Source of the DNA: Lobulomyces angularis
Taxonomy: Eukaryota; Chytridiomycota; Chytridiomycetes; Lobulomycetales; Lobulomycetaceae
Direction of reading: 5' to 3'
Length of the DNA stretch: 21,643 nucleotides
Assembly (NCBI GenBank): GCA_027604685.1
Contig: JADHYX010000373.1
Location: 1-21,643 of the forward strand
This document shows, piece after piece, positions 1 to 9,946 of the stretch (position 1 is the stretch's first letter; each line of letters opens with the position of its first letter). The position numbers were made by a program, and so were the translations under genes. The notes below the pieces were generated by a model, which did no database searches, was not told the DNA's origin, and worked only from the letters and a program-made list of their open reading frames with translations.

Positions 1-42
1 GTTAAAAAATAAATCAACATCTTAAGTAAAAATGTTTTATAC

Positions 43-135
43 CGTTTCTTTACCAATTACTTGATAAAGTGACTCATTATTACAACACTCAGAAAACTTT
101 CGTTTACTTTTATTTGATGTTGCAATTCCATTCAT
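43..135 (-). CDS. possible first exon of a gene leaving the left edge
   Basis: On the minus strand an ATG at 135 opens 31 codons (MNGIATSNKSKRKFSECC...) that reach a GTATAA donor-like site at 42, where the frame would otherwise stop. The peptide is basic and resembles no family I know. If real, this is exon 1 of a gene continuing beyond position 1, divergent from the CobW gene. The only support is an open frame ending at a plausible splice donor, so it could equally be chance. Confidence 0.25.
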
Positions 136-659
136 CACTAATTTGATAAAAAAATAGATTTTTACTTAAAAAAAAATTAGTAATTTAAAAAAAAAATAAC
201 GAAAATGTAATTGAATTATTTATACTAAAGGTTTCTATTAAAAATAGTTTCTTCAACTTCACTTTAAACAAGCCGCAAAAGCCATCGGGATGTGAGTAGT
301 AGTAAAAACTTCTACTAGATACTATTACAAGTAACTTTTATTCAAAAAATCCTTGTCGAAAGTTAGGCCATTATTTTTTTTTTCTATTTACAGTTTGGAA
401 AAAGTTATCATATTTTATTTTGTTGCACATTCTGAAGATTAATTAGACAGCATTCGTTAAAAGAAATTCATTTATCTATTGAAGAATTAAACAGGCTGTA
501 TAAGTAGCAAATCCAATGTAGTTTAATTCGTAAGTTAATTTAAAGTTTTTTTTTTTTTGTTTTTGGAAGTATATATTGTAAAAATTTTCAAATATGATAT
601 ATTGCACTGTATTTACTGGTAAAAGAAACAATTAGTTATAATTCCTGTTTTACATATAT
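136..659. other. intergenic, upstream of the CobW gene
   Basis: About 520 bases with no frame that I can connect to a protein. It is AT-rich with several poly-T and poly-A runs and one slightly more complex stretch around 270-330. It presumably contains the promoter of the CobW-family gene and, if the left-edge exon is real, a shared divergent promoter. I see no tRNA-like fold or repeat. Confidence 0.5.
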
Positions 660-1894
660 ATGGTGCTATTAAAATTCTTCCTGTTAATAGGTTTTTTGGG
701 TGCAGGAAAAACTACAATAATTCAATCTCTATTACAAGGACTTCCCGAAAATTACAACGTCGTTATATTAAAAAATGAGTTTGTATAAATCATATATTAT
801 AGTTAATGATTTAATTTTTGATTAATTTTAGGGAGACGTTAAGACTGACTCTGCACTGTTGAAAAATTTTACAGTGTCTGAGATGGTTAATGGGTGCCTG
901 TGTTGTGTTTTAGTTGGTCAAATGAAAAATGCACTCTATGAGATAAAAGGTATTTTAAACTAAAAAGTGAAATAGAGTTAAGCTGTTCATTTAAATTTTC
1001 AAAAGAAAAGTATAATCCTGATAGAGTGATTATTGAAACTAGTGGTTCAGGTAATTGAGTTAAAATTTGTTAAAAAATTGATTTTAATTTATATAGCTTT
1101 TCCTGCACCTATTTCTCTTCAAATTAGAGAGTTGGAAAAGGATTTTAAATTAGATTCGATCGTTACGGTCATTGATTGCGAGAATTTCATTGGATATGAA
1201 GATAAAAGTTACACCGCAAAAATGCAAGCGAAATATACAGGTTTTAAAGTTTCAATTTTTCTAAAATTTTTATTCTTTTGCAATAGACTTAATATTACTA
1301 AACAAGCACGAGTTTGTTTCGGAAGAAAAACTAGAATTGGTAATTGATCATATAAATGTTTTAAACGAAGATACTGCTAAAATAAAGTACGATCTTAAAT
1401 TTGGTGTTACTGCGGAAATGATTTTTGGATTGGACACCAAGCTCTTTATGAATTCCGTAGAGACATTTGAAGTTGATGGAGAAAACTTTGACAAGCGGCA
1501 TCATTTTAAAGAAATTGACTTGATACAAATTAAAGTGAAATTACTTGCAAATGAGTTGGAAAAAAAAAACTCTAATGATTATACTATAAAGTTGAAAGGA
1601 GATTTTGAGAACTTTTTAAACGGACTTTCTAGTGAAAATATTTATAGAGTAAAAGGATTTATTAAATTGAAGGAAGACCAAAACCATCAAGAAAAGGTTT
1701 TCATTTTGAATTGGGCTTTTGGAAAATTCACTTTAAATGAAATAGTAGATGTTGCTAATATAGACGAATTTGATATCAAACTGGTGGTTATGGGAGTTGA
1801 TTTTGTGAATTATTTGGAAAACTATGTTACAAAATTTAAAGAATATTTTAATTTATTTGATGAGAATCACATCCGCTTCTTAAAGGGAGAATAA
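660..1894 (+). CDS. CobW/COG0523-family GTPase, putative metal chaperone (345 aa)
   Basis: Exons 660-782, 832-949, 1006-1050, 1097-1240 and 1287-1894 join in frame to 345 residues. The P-loop GFLGAGKTT is at residues 11-19. The metal-binding CxCC motif typical of the family (GCLCC) is at 62-66. A Walker-B-like region ends in IIETSG, and a guanine-specificity motif NKHE stands where most members have NKxD. The rest matches a CobW C-terminal domain in length. Eukaryotic relatives include the zinc chaperone ZNG1, which hands zinc to methionine aminopeptidase. The short N-terminal docking motif of ZNG1 is not visible here, because the protein begins only ten residues before the P-loop. Either this is another COG0523 branch or an upstream exon is missing. 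An in-frame stop lies 18 nt before the ATG. Family assignment is secure; substrate is inferred. Confidence 0.9.
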
Positions 1895-2249
1895 ACTTTT
1901 TTCAAGTAATTAGTGCTACCCAATTCATTTAGAACTTTTTTTTTTTACATATTGCATTTTTATTTAATATTAAGTAGATGACGGATTAAAAATTGCAATA
2001 TACAGAAGATAAGTTAAAAGTACTTGAAACAGGTTTCAAAAAATTATAAAAAAAATGCATGTAAGTGAGGTTAAGAAAATAACTTCTTTCATAACGAAAA
2101 TGGATATATTGTATAATTTTTCTTAAGCAGTTTTTCTTCATCACCATTTTTGAACTAGATGTAAACTTGTTTATTTTAGTGTTTTTTTTTTTCGGAGATA
2201 TTCAGTAGCGATTACAAAAAAAAAAAAAATTAGCATAATTAAGGAAATA
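1895..2249. other. intergenic, AT-rich
   Basis: About 355 bases between two genes on the same strand. I find no coding frame. There are poly-T and poly-A runs near 1930-1945, 2182-2192 and 2216-2230. It should hold the 3' end of the CobW transcript and the promoter of the carrier gene. Confidence 0.5.
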
Positions 2250-4024
2250 ATGATTCCTATAAATTTACTGATATGGATAGCTGTCAAACCTATAATAAAA
2301 ATTTTAATTGTTACTTGTAAGATTAATTTTTCTTTATTTTTTTACAAAGCAAAAAAATCCAGGTATAGGAATATATTTTGGAAAAAAAAATGTTATTACT
2401 CCAATGATATCAAAAAATATTTCAAAGATTGTATTGTTTGTAGGTATTGAAAGTGATTAACTTTGAAACCAAAAAATTTTGTACCAAATTAGGATACCCT
2501 TGTTTGCTCTTTGTATCTATTGTAACAAACATATCGGTTAAAAACATATCTTCAATGGGAATTGTTATTGTAGCCGCACTATTTTATATAATTTTTGGAA
2601 CTGTTGCTGGCCTCCTGATAAGTAAAATAGTAAAACCTTCAAACATGTTTAAGAGAAGCTGCGCGTTAACAATACCAATGGCAAACTTTGGTGATATTCC
2701 AATTGCTATCATGCTTTCAATTGCAAACAGTGCACCTTTCAATGAAGGAGATGCAGAAAAAGGGATAGCGTAAATTCTACTAACTTCAGAAATGCTCAAA
2801 ATTGAATGAATTAATTTTAGATATCTCTCCGCCTTTTTGTGCATAATAAATTTTTATTTTTACACTGTTGGATTTAGTCAAATAGCCAAAGACGTTTTTG
2901 AAAGCGAGTTAGATAGTGGATTACCTGAAGTAGATGCTGCTAAAGTTATTGCTAAAACATTAAGTGATGAAGAAGTCGGTACAGTCTCAAAATCTAGCAT
3001 TGGCTACAGTTCGCAAACTGTTCCTGTTAGAGAGGATTATGAAAAAAAATATACAACTCAATCTCTTACTATTGCAAAACCAGAAAATGTTGTATCCAAG
3101 GGAAAGATAAATAATGCTGATGCTAGTAAAACCAATTTAGAACTAGTATCCGTCAGTGAAATTCAAGGAGAAGGTAATATTAGCAATGATCCTGATATTC
3201 TGGATGTCGGAAAATTTTTTAAGAAACCTACACCTTTGAGCGGATTTAAAAATTATCGAAAAAAAAATCCCAGCTTTAGTTTGTATTGGGATGCTACTGT
3301 AAATCCAAACGTGTTGACCGTATTTTTATTAATATAATAATTTTTACAGAAAATTTTTTTATTTTTTAGGTTGTAATTTCGTTAATTATTGCTTTGACGC
3401 CAATTAAAGATTTATTTCATCCAAATTTTCCCAAAAGTTTATTGACCATTCACAACGAACCTCCTTTATTATTTTTACTAGATGCATCAAGTTTCATTTC
3501 AGGGCTGGCTGTTCCAATGGGACTTATTAGCTTAGGGGCTGCTTTAGGTGCATTATTTTCTGAAAAATTTTTTATTTTTGTAATTCTTGACATGAATTAG
3601 GCACCTTAAAAGTTGAGAAATTTCTTTCAGCTAAAATACTAGGATCTATAGCATTTACAAAGCTCATATTATTTCCTTTATTAGGAATTGGAATTTGTCA
3701 ATTTTTTACCTTCATTGTGCCGGTTATTGATCCAAATAATAAAATCTTACGATTTTTGATTATGATTCAAGCATGTGTTCCTACTGCATCTTCCATGGTT
3801 TACTTTACTCAGGTTGTTACAGTGTGGTCTTTTTTATTTATTTTCTATATAGTATTGGCATTCAAAAGGGGAATGTACTGATATTGCTGGGGTGATTCTG
3901 GTTCAAAGTTTTGCAGCATTATTCACTTTAACAGGTACTTTCAGAAGCTAAATATAATGATTACTTACTATCAAAAATGTAAAATATAGGATGTCTCATC
4001 TGCATTTTATATTTGCTTCAATAA
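2250..4024 (+). CDS. auxin efflux carrier / ECM3-family membrane transporter (about 479 aa)
   Basis: Exons 2250-2316, 2363-2443, 2493-2769, 2821-3319, 3370-3547, 3601-3821, 3853-3934 and 3990-4024 join in frame. The product has the fold of the PIN/PIN-LIKES/ECM3 membrane transport family (PF03547): five hydrophobic segments in the N-terminal half, a hydrophilic loop of about 150 residues encoded mostly by exon 4, and about five segments in the C-terminal half. Family signatures include KNVITPMISKNISKIVLF followed by GYPCLLF, the half-site IPMANFGDIPIAIM, then NPNVLTVVISLIIALTPI and CVPTASSMVYFTQ. Fungal members sit in the ER or vacuole and are thought to move small organic or anionic substrates; the substrate is unknown here. 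The sixth intron is ambiguous: it may start at 3822 (31 nt) or at 3812 (41 nt), which changes three residues. Confidence 0.88.
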
Positions 4025-4321
4025 ATACAGCAATGAAATTTTAAAAATTTATTTATTTTTTGTAAGTGTTGAAAATATTTGTTAAATTTTCATCATATTT
4101 CTGAAACTTTTAAATAGAATTTCTAAATTTAAGATTTTTTTTTTTTATTTTTTAATTTTTTTTTTTTTTTACTTTAAGCATTTAAAACTCAATCAACATT
4201 TAATAAAAAATATTCACCTTTTTTCAATCTTTTTTACCCCTTTTTATAATGTATTTTTTATGAAAATTTTTTAATTCATTTCCGCATTAAAATAGAAACA
4301 AATTCATCTTCAAAAACGTGA
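4025..4321. other. AT-rich spacer with poly-T runs
   Basis: About 300 bases almost entirely of A and T, with T-runs of 9-14 near 4137-4172. It contains no coding frame and separates the carrier gene from the next gene on the same strand. Confidence 0.5.
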
Positions 4322-5186
4322 ATGAACAATATTTTTGTCAATACAGTAATTTGGGGAAAACCTGATGCCAATCCTGTTTTGATGACCTTAAAAATTGATG
4401 ATAATGTAACATTATTAAAAGATTTTTTGGTTAATTTACATAACCTCAGCAATAAAGCAACTAAAACTTTAAAGATGTATAGAGTAAATGAAAAGCTATT
4501 TGCTTTTGATAAAAGACTATTTAATTACAAAATTCTGGATTTGAAAACAAAATGTGAAATTGGCAATTTACTAATTGAAGGAGCAAATTTAGATATTACC
4601 TTGCTAGATGAACAGTACACAAAAAATAAAAATACCCAGGAGATTTTCGATGCAAATATTTTAAAAAATCAAAATTTCATTCACATAATTTTTGTGTTAG
4701 ATTTCAATTTCTTAATTGAACTTGTACAGGATAATTACAACAATGAGAATTTAATGGAATTAACAAACGAGAATAATTTTATGTTTAATATGTATTCACC
4801 GACTGCCCATATAGCTGATGATAAGATTCATGTGACAAATAATGAAACTATTTCTATGAAACCGTAATAAAACTTATTAATGCTCGCTCAAAATCACTAA
4901 AATCTTCAATTTTTTTTTCAATTTGTTTAGTATGTTGTTAAAAGGTGTAACTAAAAATTTAATAAAATCTTCAGGGTAAAAAAAATCTATTAAATTTAAC
5001 TAATAAAAATTCTGTTATAGGGAAAAACGTCACATCCAAGAAGAAAAAACTTGCTTACAAATAAAAACAAAAAAGAAGTTGAAAATATATATAACTGGTT
5101 TATTCACAATTGCTGTTTTAATTATTGGAATAGTTTCTATTTTATTGTACATTAATATGGAAAAATCATCCATAGGCGTTACTTGA
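4322..5186 (+). CDS. Crinkler-like N-terminal domain protein with C-terminal membrane anchor (250 aa)
   Basis: Exons 4322-4863, 4931-4975 and 5021-5186 join in frame to 250 residues. Unspliced, exon 1 would stop at 4865. Residues about 1-130 resemble the Crinkler (CRN) N-terminal ubiquitin-like domain: an opening strand with IWGKPDANPVLMTL, then IDDNVTLLKDFL where the family has a 'TV.DLK' helix, LKMYRV where it has 'LTLWKV', and a closing FIHIIFVL. CRN proteins are known as secreted effectors of oomycetes and chytrids and as widespread eukaryotic proteins with nuclease- or kinase-like C-termini. No such C-terminal domain is present. Instead residues about 143-196 are polar, 197-218 are basic, and 219-241 (YITGLFTIAVLIIGIVSILL...) form one hydrophobic helix followed by nine residues, the layout of a tail-anchored protein. 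There is no N-terminal signal peptide. The gene model is convincing; the Crinkler relationship is by eye and moderate. Confidence 0.6.
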
Positions 5187-5341
5187 AATCCATTTAGCAA
5201 ATATCAGTTTTTATCGATTTTATATAAATAGATGATACCTAAATCCATAATATACTAAATACTGTAATTTTTCTTTTTGTTGATTAATTGAAAAGCAATA
5301 TTGAAGACTGAAAAAAAAAAAAAAAAAGTATTATGTTTTCT

Positions 5342-7843
5342 TTAAACATTTCTTTCTTCTGGTAATACAAATGGTACTCCCTGGAACATTTATAATAGTA
5401 ATTATTAAAAAATAAAGTTGTAGCTGAAATAATACCAGAGCATTAAAAATGTCTATTTCACGTCTAGATGCAATCAACGTTCCTTTGTTAACCTTTTCAT
5501 TTTTAACTCGTACCACGCCTAAAGTTTAATGAGATCTTGAAGATAAAAAATAGACTTCTAATACCATAAAACAATCCGTGCTGGCTTAATAATTTAAATA
5601 AAGTATTAAACAAAAACAAATAAAATATTGTCACAATTTTTTAAAAAGAATACCTTAGACTCATTCCTTTTCTTCTAGCAAGTAATCTCATGGATCTATT
5701 AAAGATGGTATTTCCTGTAAAATACAATAAACTCGCCCCTAAATAAAAAAATAAAACTATTTTAGAATAAAAATATTTTTTTTTGTAAAGATAACCTAAT
5801 TGATAATAAGGAACGACTAAAAAATGAAAAATAGATAATTTTAAAAAAAATTTAATTCGCTTTAAAACCTAAAATATCAAAACGCCTAACTTTTTGATTC
5901 TCTCCTACAAAAATAAAATTATTAAGTGATAATTGATGATCTGTTGTATTACCTGGTAATTTACAGATCCCTTTAAATAGAGGAGTTTCTCCTCCATGTT
6001 CGCTGCTCCAGGAAAATTTATTATTTAAGGAATGTACCAAGAATCCCTCAAATTTGAACTTCAACATTGCCAAAATTTTTGGAATGACACCAAGATGACT
6101 TTTCTCATCTGGGTGAGTTACAATGATATCAACGTCTCCACATTCTTTTGCGCCTTTATTTTGATTTTCAGAGTCTTTCATTGATATGTTTTTATACCTC
6201 TTCGATAGCTTCCCATCCCCTCAATGATATACTCAGGATCTATCGCCTTTGTGGCGGCAACTAGTATTTCAAACAACGCAGTTACTATAATGCAACAATT
6301 AAAGATATAATAAAAATCACCACTTTACCTTCTTCCCTTGGCATCTGCTCATTTAAATCGTCATAATATTTTAATCCGAATTCTTGGTCAATTTTCAATT
6401 TCACATTGTTTTTTATATCCTCCAAAGTTCTGTAGCCTTTCGCATACCACTTTTGAGCAATCTTAGGACCAACACCTTAAAGATACTTAATGTCACTACT
6501 ATATTTGATTTAATCACCATATATTCCTTGAAAGAGTTTTAATGAGTGCATTTCTTCTGGTACATAATCTGCTTTCCTTAATTTTCCCGTTTTTAAAATT
6601 TCATCAATTTTTTTTGCAATATTAGGTCCAACATCGTTTATTTTTAAAGCCTCTTCTTTAGAAGTTATTTGAGTTGGGTATCTATTACGATTAAGTCTTA
6701 CACATCAATATTTTTATTTTAAACCTTTTTATGGAATTAATAGCCTTTTTATAAGCAATTAAATTCCAAACTTTGTTCATCGCTTCATGCCTTTTTAGTA
6801 CAATTTCTAGTTTATCAGTTAGAAATTTATTTTTGTTATTAGTATCCTTAGAAGACTTCATACAAGCAAAGTTTTCTTGACGCTTTATCTTGAAGCAAAA
6901 AAAATATATGAAAATTGAAGCAAGAATAGTTTTCATACTTGTTTTCCTCTAAATTTGGGTTGCTTCTTATTTTTTATGGTATACTCATTGTCACTAACGT
7001 CATCATCTGAAAAATTTTCGTATTTTCCCATATCAACTTCTTCTTCATCCTCATTGAACTCCTCAAATTCGTTCATTTCAATGTCGAACATTTTTAAAAG
7101 ATTTTCTTTTTTTTCATTAATTAAATCCAAATTCTTTTTTTTTTCTTCAGCATCCTCTTCCTCAGTTGATATTTCGCTGTCACTATCAACGTCTCGCTTA
7201 TGAACTCGTGCATCACAATAATCTTTTTCACATATTAGATAGTTGGCAACATCTACCAAGGTGGAAGATTGTAAGCAGTTTGAAATCCAATCTGGGGAAA
7301 CAACAGTGACACTGGTGTTAAGTATTTTTTTAAAAATGATATCTTTGTCTGATGGTTTTAATATATTTGAAGATATTAAATGGGTAGTATGAGATGAAAT
7401 ATCATTATCCACTGTTCCACCTGCAATTTTATTTTTTTAGTTTTAAAAAACACTTTCCTAAGTGTACCATATTCATGTATTTTTCCTACCATGATCTTTT
7501 TTCTTGGCTTTTCCAAATTGTCGAAGCAAAAATAAAAGTGAAGATTATCAAATAAACGTCTCTTTTTATTAAGTGACAAAATTTCCCTTTCATAAAATTC
7601 ATCTGGATTCAATTTCTTTTCAACTGAAGTATCGGAATTTTTTAAATTTGACTTTTCAATAAAAATCAGTTTTCTTTTTGCACCTTTTGAAACACTAGGT
7701 ACCTCCTGTTCCCTTGAATTCAAGTTATTCAATGCAGGTCGCAGTAATCCCACTGTGTATAACTGCATAGAGGATAAACTTTTTAAATCATCGGTATCGG
7801 AATTTGAATCACTAATGATCTCTTCCATTTCCATTTTCTGCAA
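5342..7843 (-). CDS. POL4: family X DNA polymerase with BRCT domain, Pol4/Pol lambda type (650 aa)
   Basis: Twelve exons (7843-7468, 7420-6939, 6888-6725, 6681-6518, 6475-6329, 6284-6198, 6153-5869, 5816-5796, 5738-5654, 5584-5565, 5518-5436, 5380-5342) join to 650 residues. Domains in order: BRCT at about 97-185 with EYGGGTVDNDISSHTTHL and the conserved Trp170; an acidic Ser/Glu linker at about 205-265; the 8-kDa domain with NKFLTDKLEIVL and the helix-hairpin-helix INDVGPNIAKKIDEIL. Lys365 sits at the dRP-lyase lysine. A second hairpin follows (GIYGVGPKIAQKWY). The palm has GSYRRG, catalytic Asp480 and Asp482 (GDVDIIV) and Asp566 (RRFDI). The thumb has YFTG and ends GVPFVLPEERNV. YFTG plus the lyase lysine points to a lambda/Pol4 enzyme rather than TdT or Pol mu. 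The expected role is nuclear gap filling in base excision repair and end joining. Exons 8 and 10 are only 21 and 20 nt. Confidence 0.93.
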
Positions 7844-8219
7844 TAGTTAAATATACTTAATTTTTCTAAATTTTGGGTTAATTTTTGGGTTAAAGTTTGG
7901 GTAAGAGGTTAAACTTCAATCAGGTAAAAACAAATTTGTATTAATTGCAAAGATAAGAAATACTTTTTTTTGTTTATCTGCAATTTAAATATATTTTTAT
8001 TTTTATTAATGTACTTAAACAATTATTATTGTCCTCCTTTAAAAAATATGAACTGTAAGTTAAAAAAAACTTGAAATGATATTATACTACAATGTTCAAG
8101 TCTAAATTCTATCAAAAACCTATCTATTACCCAAATACATTGGAATTTACAGGTTTAGAGTGCATGGCCTGGGAATCAATCTTTTCTTTTTCAAATCCCA
8201 AATTAAAAAATCCAAAAAA
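7844..8219. promoter_or_regulatory. divergent intergenic region between the PolX and coiled-coil genes
   Basis: The two flanking genes point away from each other, so this 376-base stretch must carry both promoters. It contains a 12-nt-periodic TTTGGGTTA motif array next to the PolX start and a 43-codon upstream ORF on the plus strand; both are listed separately. No TATA element can be singled out in sequence this AT-rich. Promoter function is inferred from gene layout only. Confidence 0.45.
7872..7904. repeat. three TTTGGGTTA/TTTGGGTAA copies at 12-nt spacing
   Basis: TTTGGGTTA occurs at 7872-7880 and 7884-7892, and TTTGGGTAA at 7896-7904. The steps are exactly 12 nt, and each copy is separated by three A/T-rich bases. 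The array lies 29-61 bases upstream of the PolX start codon. It could be a clustered transcription-factor site or a short degenerate satellite. A G-run of three, repeated, stands out against the local composition. Confidence 0.5.
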
Positions 8220-8223
8220 ATGA
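8092..8223 (+). CDS. 43-codon upstream ORF overlapping the next start as ATGA
   Basis: ATG at 8092 opens 43 codons (MFKSKFYQKPIYYPNTLEF...) ending in TGA at 8221-8223. The stop overlaps the ATG of the coiled-coil gene (8220-8222) in an ATGA arrangement. The peptide matches nothing I know. It may be an upstream ORF controlling translation of the coiled-coil protein. Alternatively it is the true first exon: a donor at 8153 and an acceptor ending at 8235 would fuse its first 20 codons in frame to the coiled-coil reading frame. The sequence alone does not decide between these. Confidence 0.4.
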   Translation: MFKSKFYQKPIYYPNTLEFTGLECMAWESIFSFSNPKLKNPKK

Positions 8224-9946
8224 TATCAATTGAAGATGATGGCAATATGGAGCACCAACTTCGGATGTCTGCAAGTAAATATAATACTGTAGTTTTATGT
8301 ACTTAAAACTCTTAACAAGAATTAGGTTTAGTTTTGTTGAATGAAAAAGAAAAACAGCAAGAATTAATTAACCAGCAGAGGGAGGAAATTAAAATTTTGA
8401 CTGAAATTGAGCACGAATTAAAAGAAAAGTTAAACTTTTATTTTTCTGAAAAAGAAAAAGATAGAAATATGATTTTAAAGGTATATTATGATTTTGTTAT
8501 ATTTTGTTTTAACTGTTAATCAAACAGTTGGAAAAAATAAATTTTGAACAAGAATACAAAATAAAAAGTTTAGATTATAATATTAGTTACTTTTTTAAGG
8601 AAAAAGATACTAAAGTTATTAATTTAAAGAAAGAAAATGTTGATTTAAATTTGAGATTGAAAAATTTGGAAAATGTGGAATTCAATCTTAATAATTTAAA
8701 TAATAACTATAATATTTTAAAGCTGGATTTGAATTCAAAAATTAAACTAATAGAAAATCTAAACAATGATTTGGATATCAAGGATTTGGAGATAAAAAAC
8801 TTGAAAATTGATTACAATAACATAAAAGATGAATTCGAAATGGTATTTTATTTTACTTGTCATATCATATGTAGTTATCGAAATATTTTTACTTCTTTTT
8901 TTTTATTTTTTTTCAAAATATCTTTTTAAGTTAAAAAATTAACTTCTTTTACAGCTGGAATCAAGATTTAATACCTTAGAAAGAAGTAATCGAAAATTAA
9001 AAAAATTGAATCATCACATTGTAAATATTAATAAAAGTTTGGAAAAAGAAAATTCTTTTTTAAATAACGACTTAATTGAAGCTAAAAATGAAATTAAATC
9101 GAGAAATACATTTTTGGAAGATGAATTGCACGAGATGAACTTTGATAATAGTAATGAAAATTCTTTTTCCAGTGAACATCTTCAAAATATATCAATTCAT
9201 TCAGAATTAGAAAGTTCCATAATATTTGACGGTAATTTTAGTTTAAAGGGAAATATTGTAGATGATTTGTTTGCTAATAGCAATCCTGGATGTCATAATT
9301 ACAAAGTTGAAGAAGAAAATGAAAGTGATGATGAGTATGATACTGCTACGGAAACAGAGTTTTATAACGACGATTTGAATTCAAATAACAACAATAAAAA
9401 CTCTAATGTTTCTAACAACTTTTCTTGCAAAAATATAACAATTAACCACATTACACACAACAACACAACCTGTACACATAATCATAAACGATATAAAAAA
9501 AAAAAAAATGTTTTAACACGTTATTGGAAAACAAATGCATACAAGAGTAATAAATACCAAAGCATACTTCTGTTGTTTTTGTTAAAATTTCAACGAGAAT
9601 TGAAGAATAATAAGATTTTTAATAAATCCGAAGTACCTGATAACTTGTTAAGTTTGGAAAAAAAAATCTTAATGCTAAATTTGAATTTAAATAATTTACA
9701 GATAAAATTAAAAAAGTTATTTAAAGAGAAAAACAATTTTTTTTTTGGTTATTTCGGTGTGGAAATTGGAAAAATTATACATTTGTTATTTTTAGGTATA
9801 TGCAATTTATATTTTAGTATTAATTGAAATCTTTTTGTATAGATTTACTTAATACAAAAATGCTATTGAATTTTTATGCTTTGTCCAGTATCAAGTTTGG
9901 AGAAAAGTTAAGGACATTGGAAACCACCAATGAAAATCCTGTTTAA
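8220..9946 (+). CDS. coiled-coil protein of unknown function (489 aa)
   Basis: Exons 8220-8274, 8326-8480, 8528-8842, 8955-9795 and 9843-9946 join in frame to 489 residues. I do not recognise the family. Residues about 20-230 are a long, highly charged coiled coil rich in Lys, Glu, Asn and Leu (for example NEKEKQQELINQQREEIKIL). A low-complexity acidic and Asn-rich region follows (ESDDEYDTATETEF, then an N-rich tract), then a Cys/His-bearing stretch, a basic KKKK patch, and a second leucine-rich coil. The last about 50 residues are of higher complexity (GYFGVEIGKIIHLLFL joined to DLLNTKMLLNFYALSSIKF) and look like a conserved C-terminal module. The architecture suggests a cytoskeletal, Golgi or centrosomal scaffold, but that is only a general inference. 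The start is uncertain because of the upstream ORF. Confidence 0.7.

Noticed and set aside
2584..2844. 86-codon minus-strand frame
   Set aside because: It is antisense to exon 3 of the ECM3-family carrier, whose plus-strand reading gives conserved family motifs.
5331..5516. Stand-alone small membrane protein on the minus strand
   Set aside because: The hydrophobic part is an unspliced intron (5381-5435). The true reading joins PolX exons 11 and 12 to the conserved C-terminus.
6955..7203. Plus-strand Ser/Phe-rich frame
   Set aside because: It is the mirror of the acidic Glu/Asp/Lys linker of the PolX gene on the minus strand.
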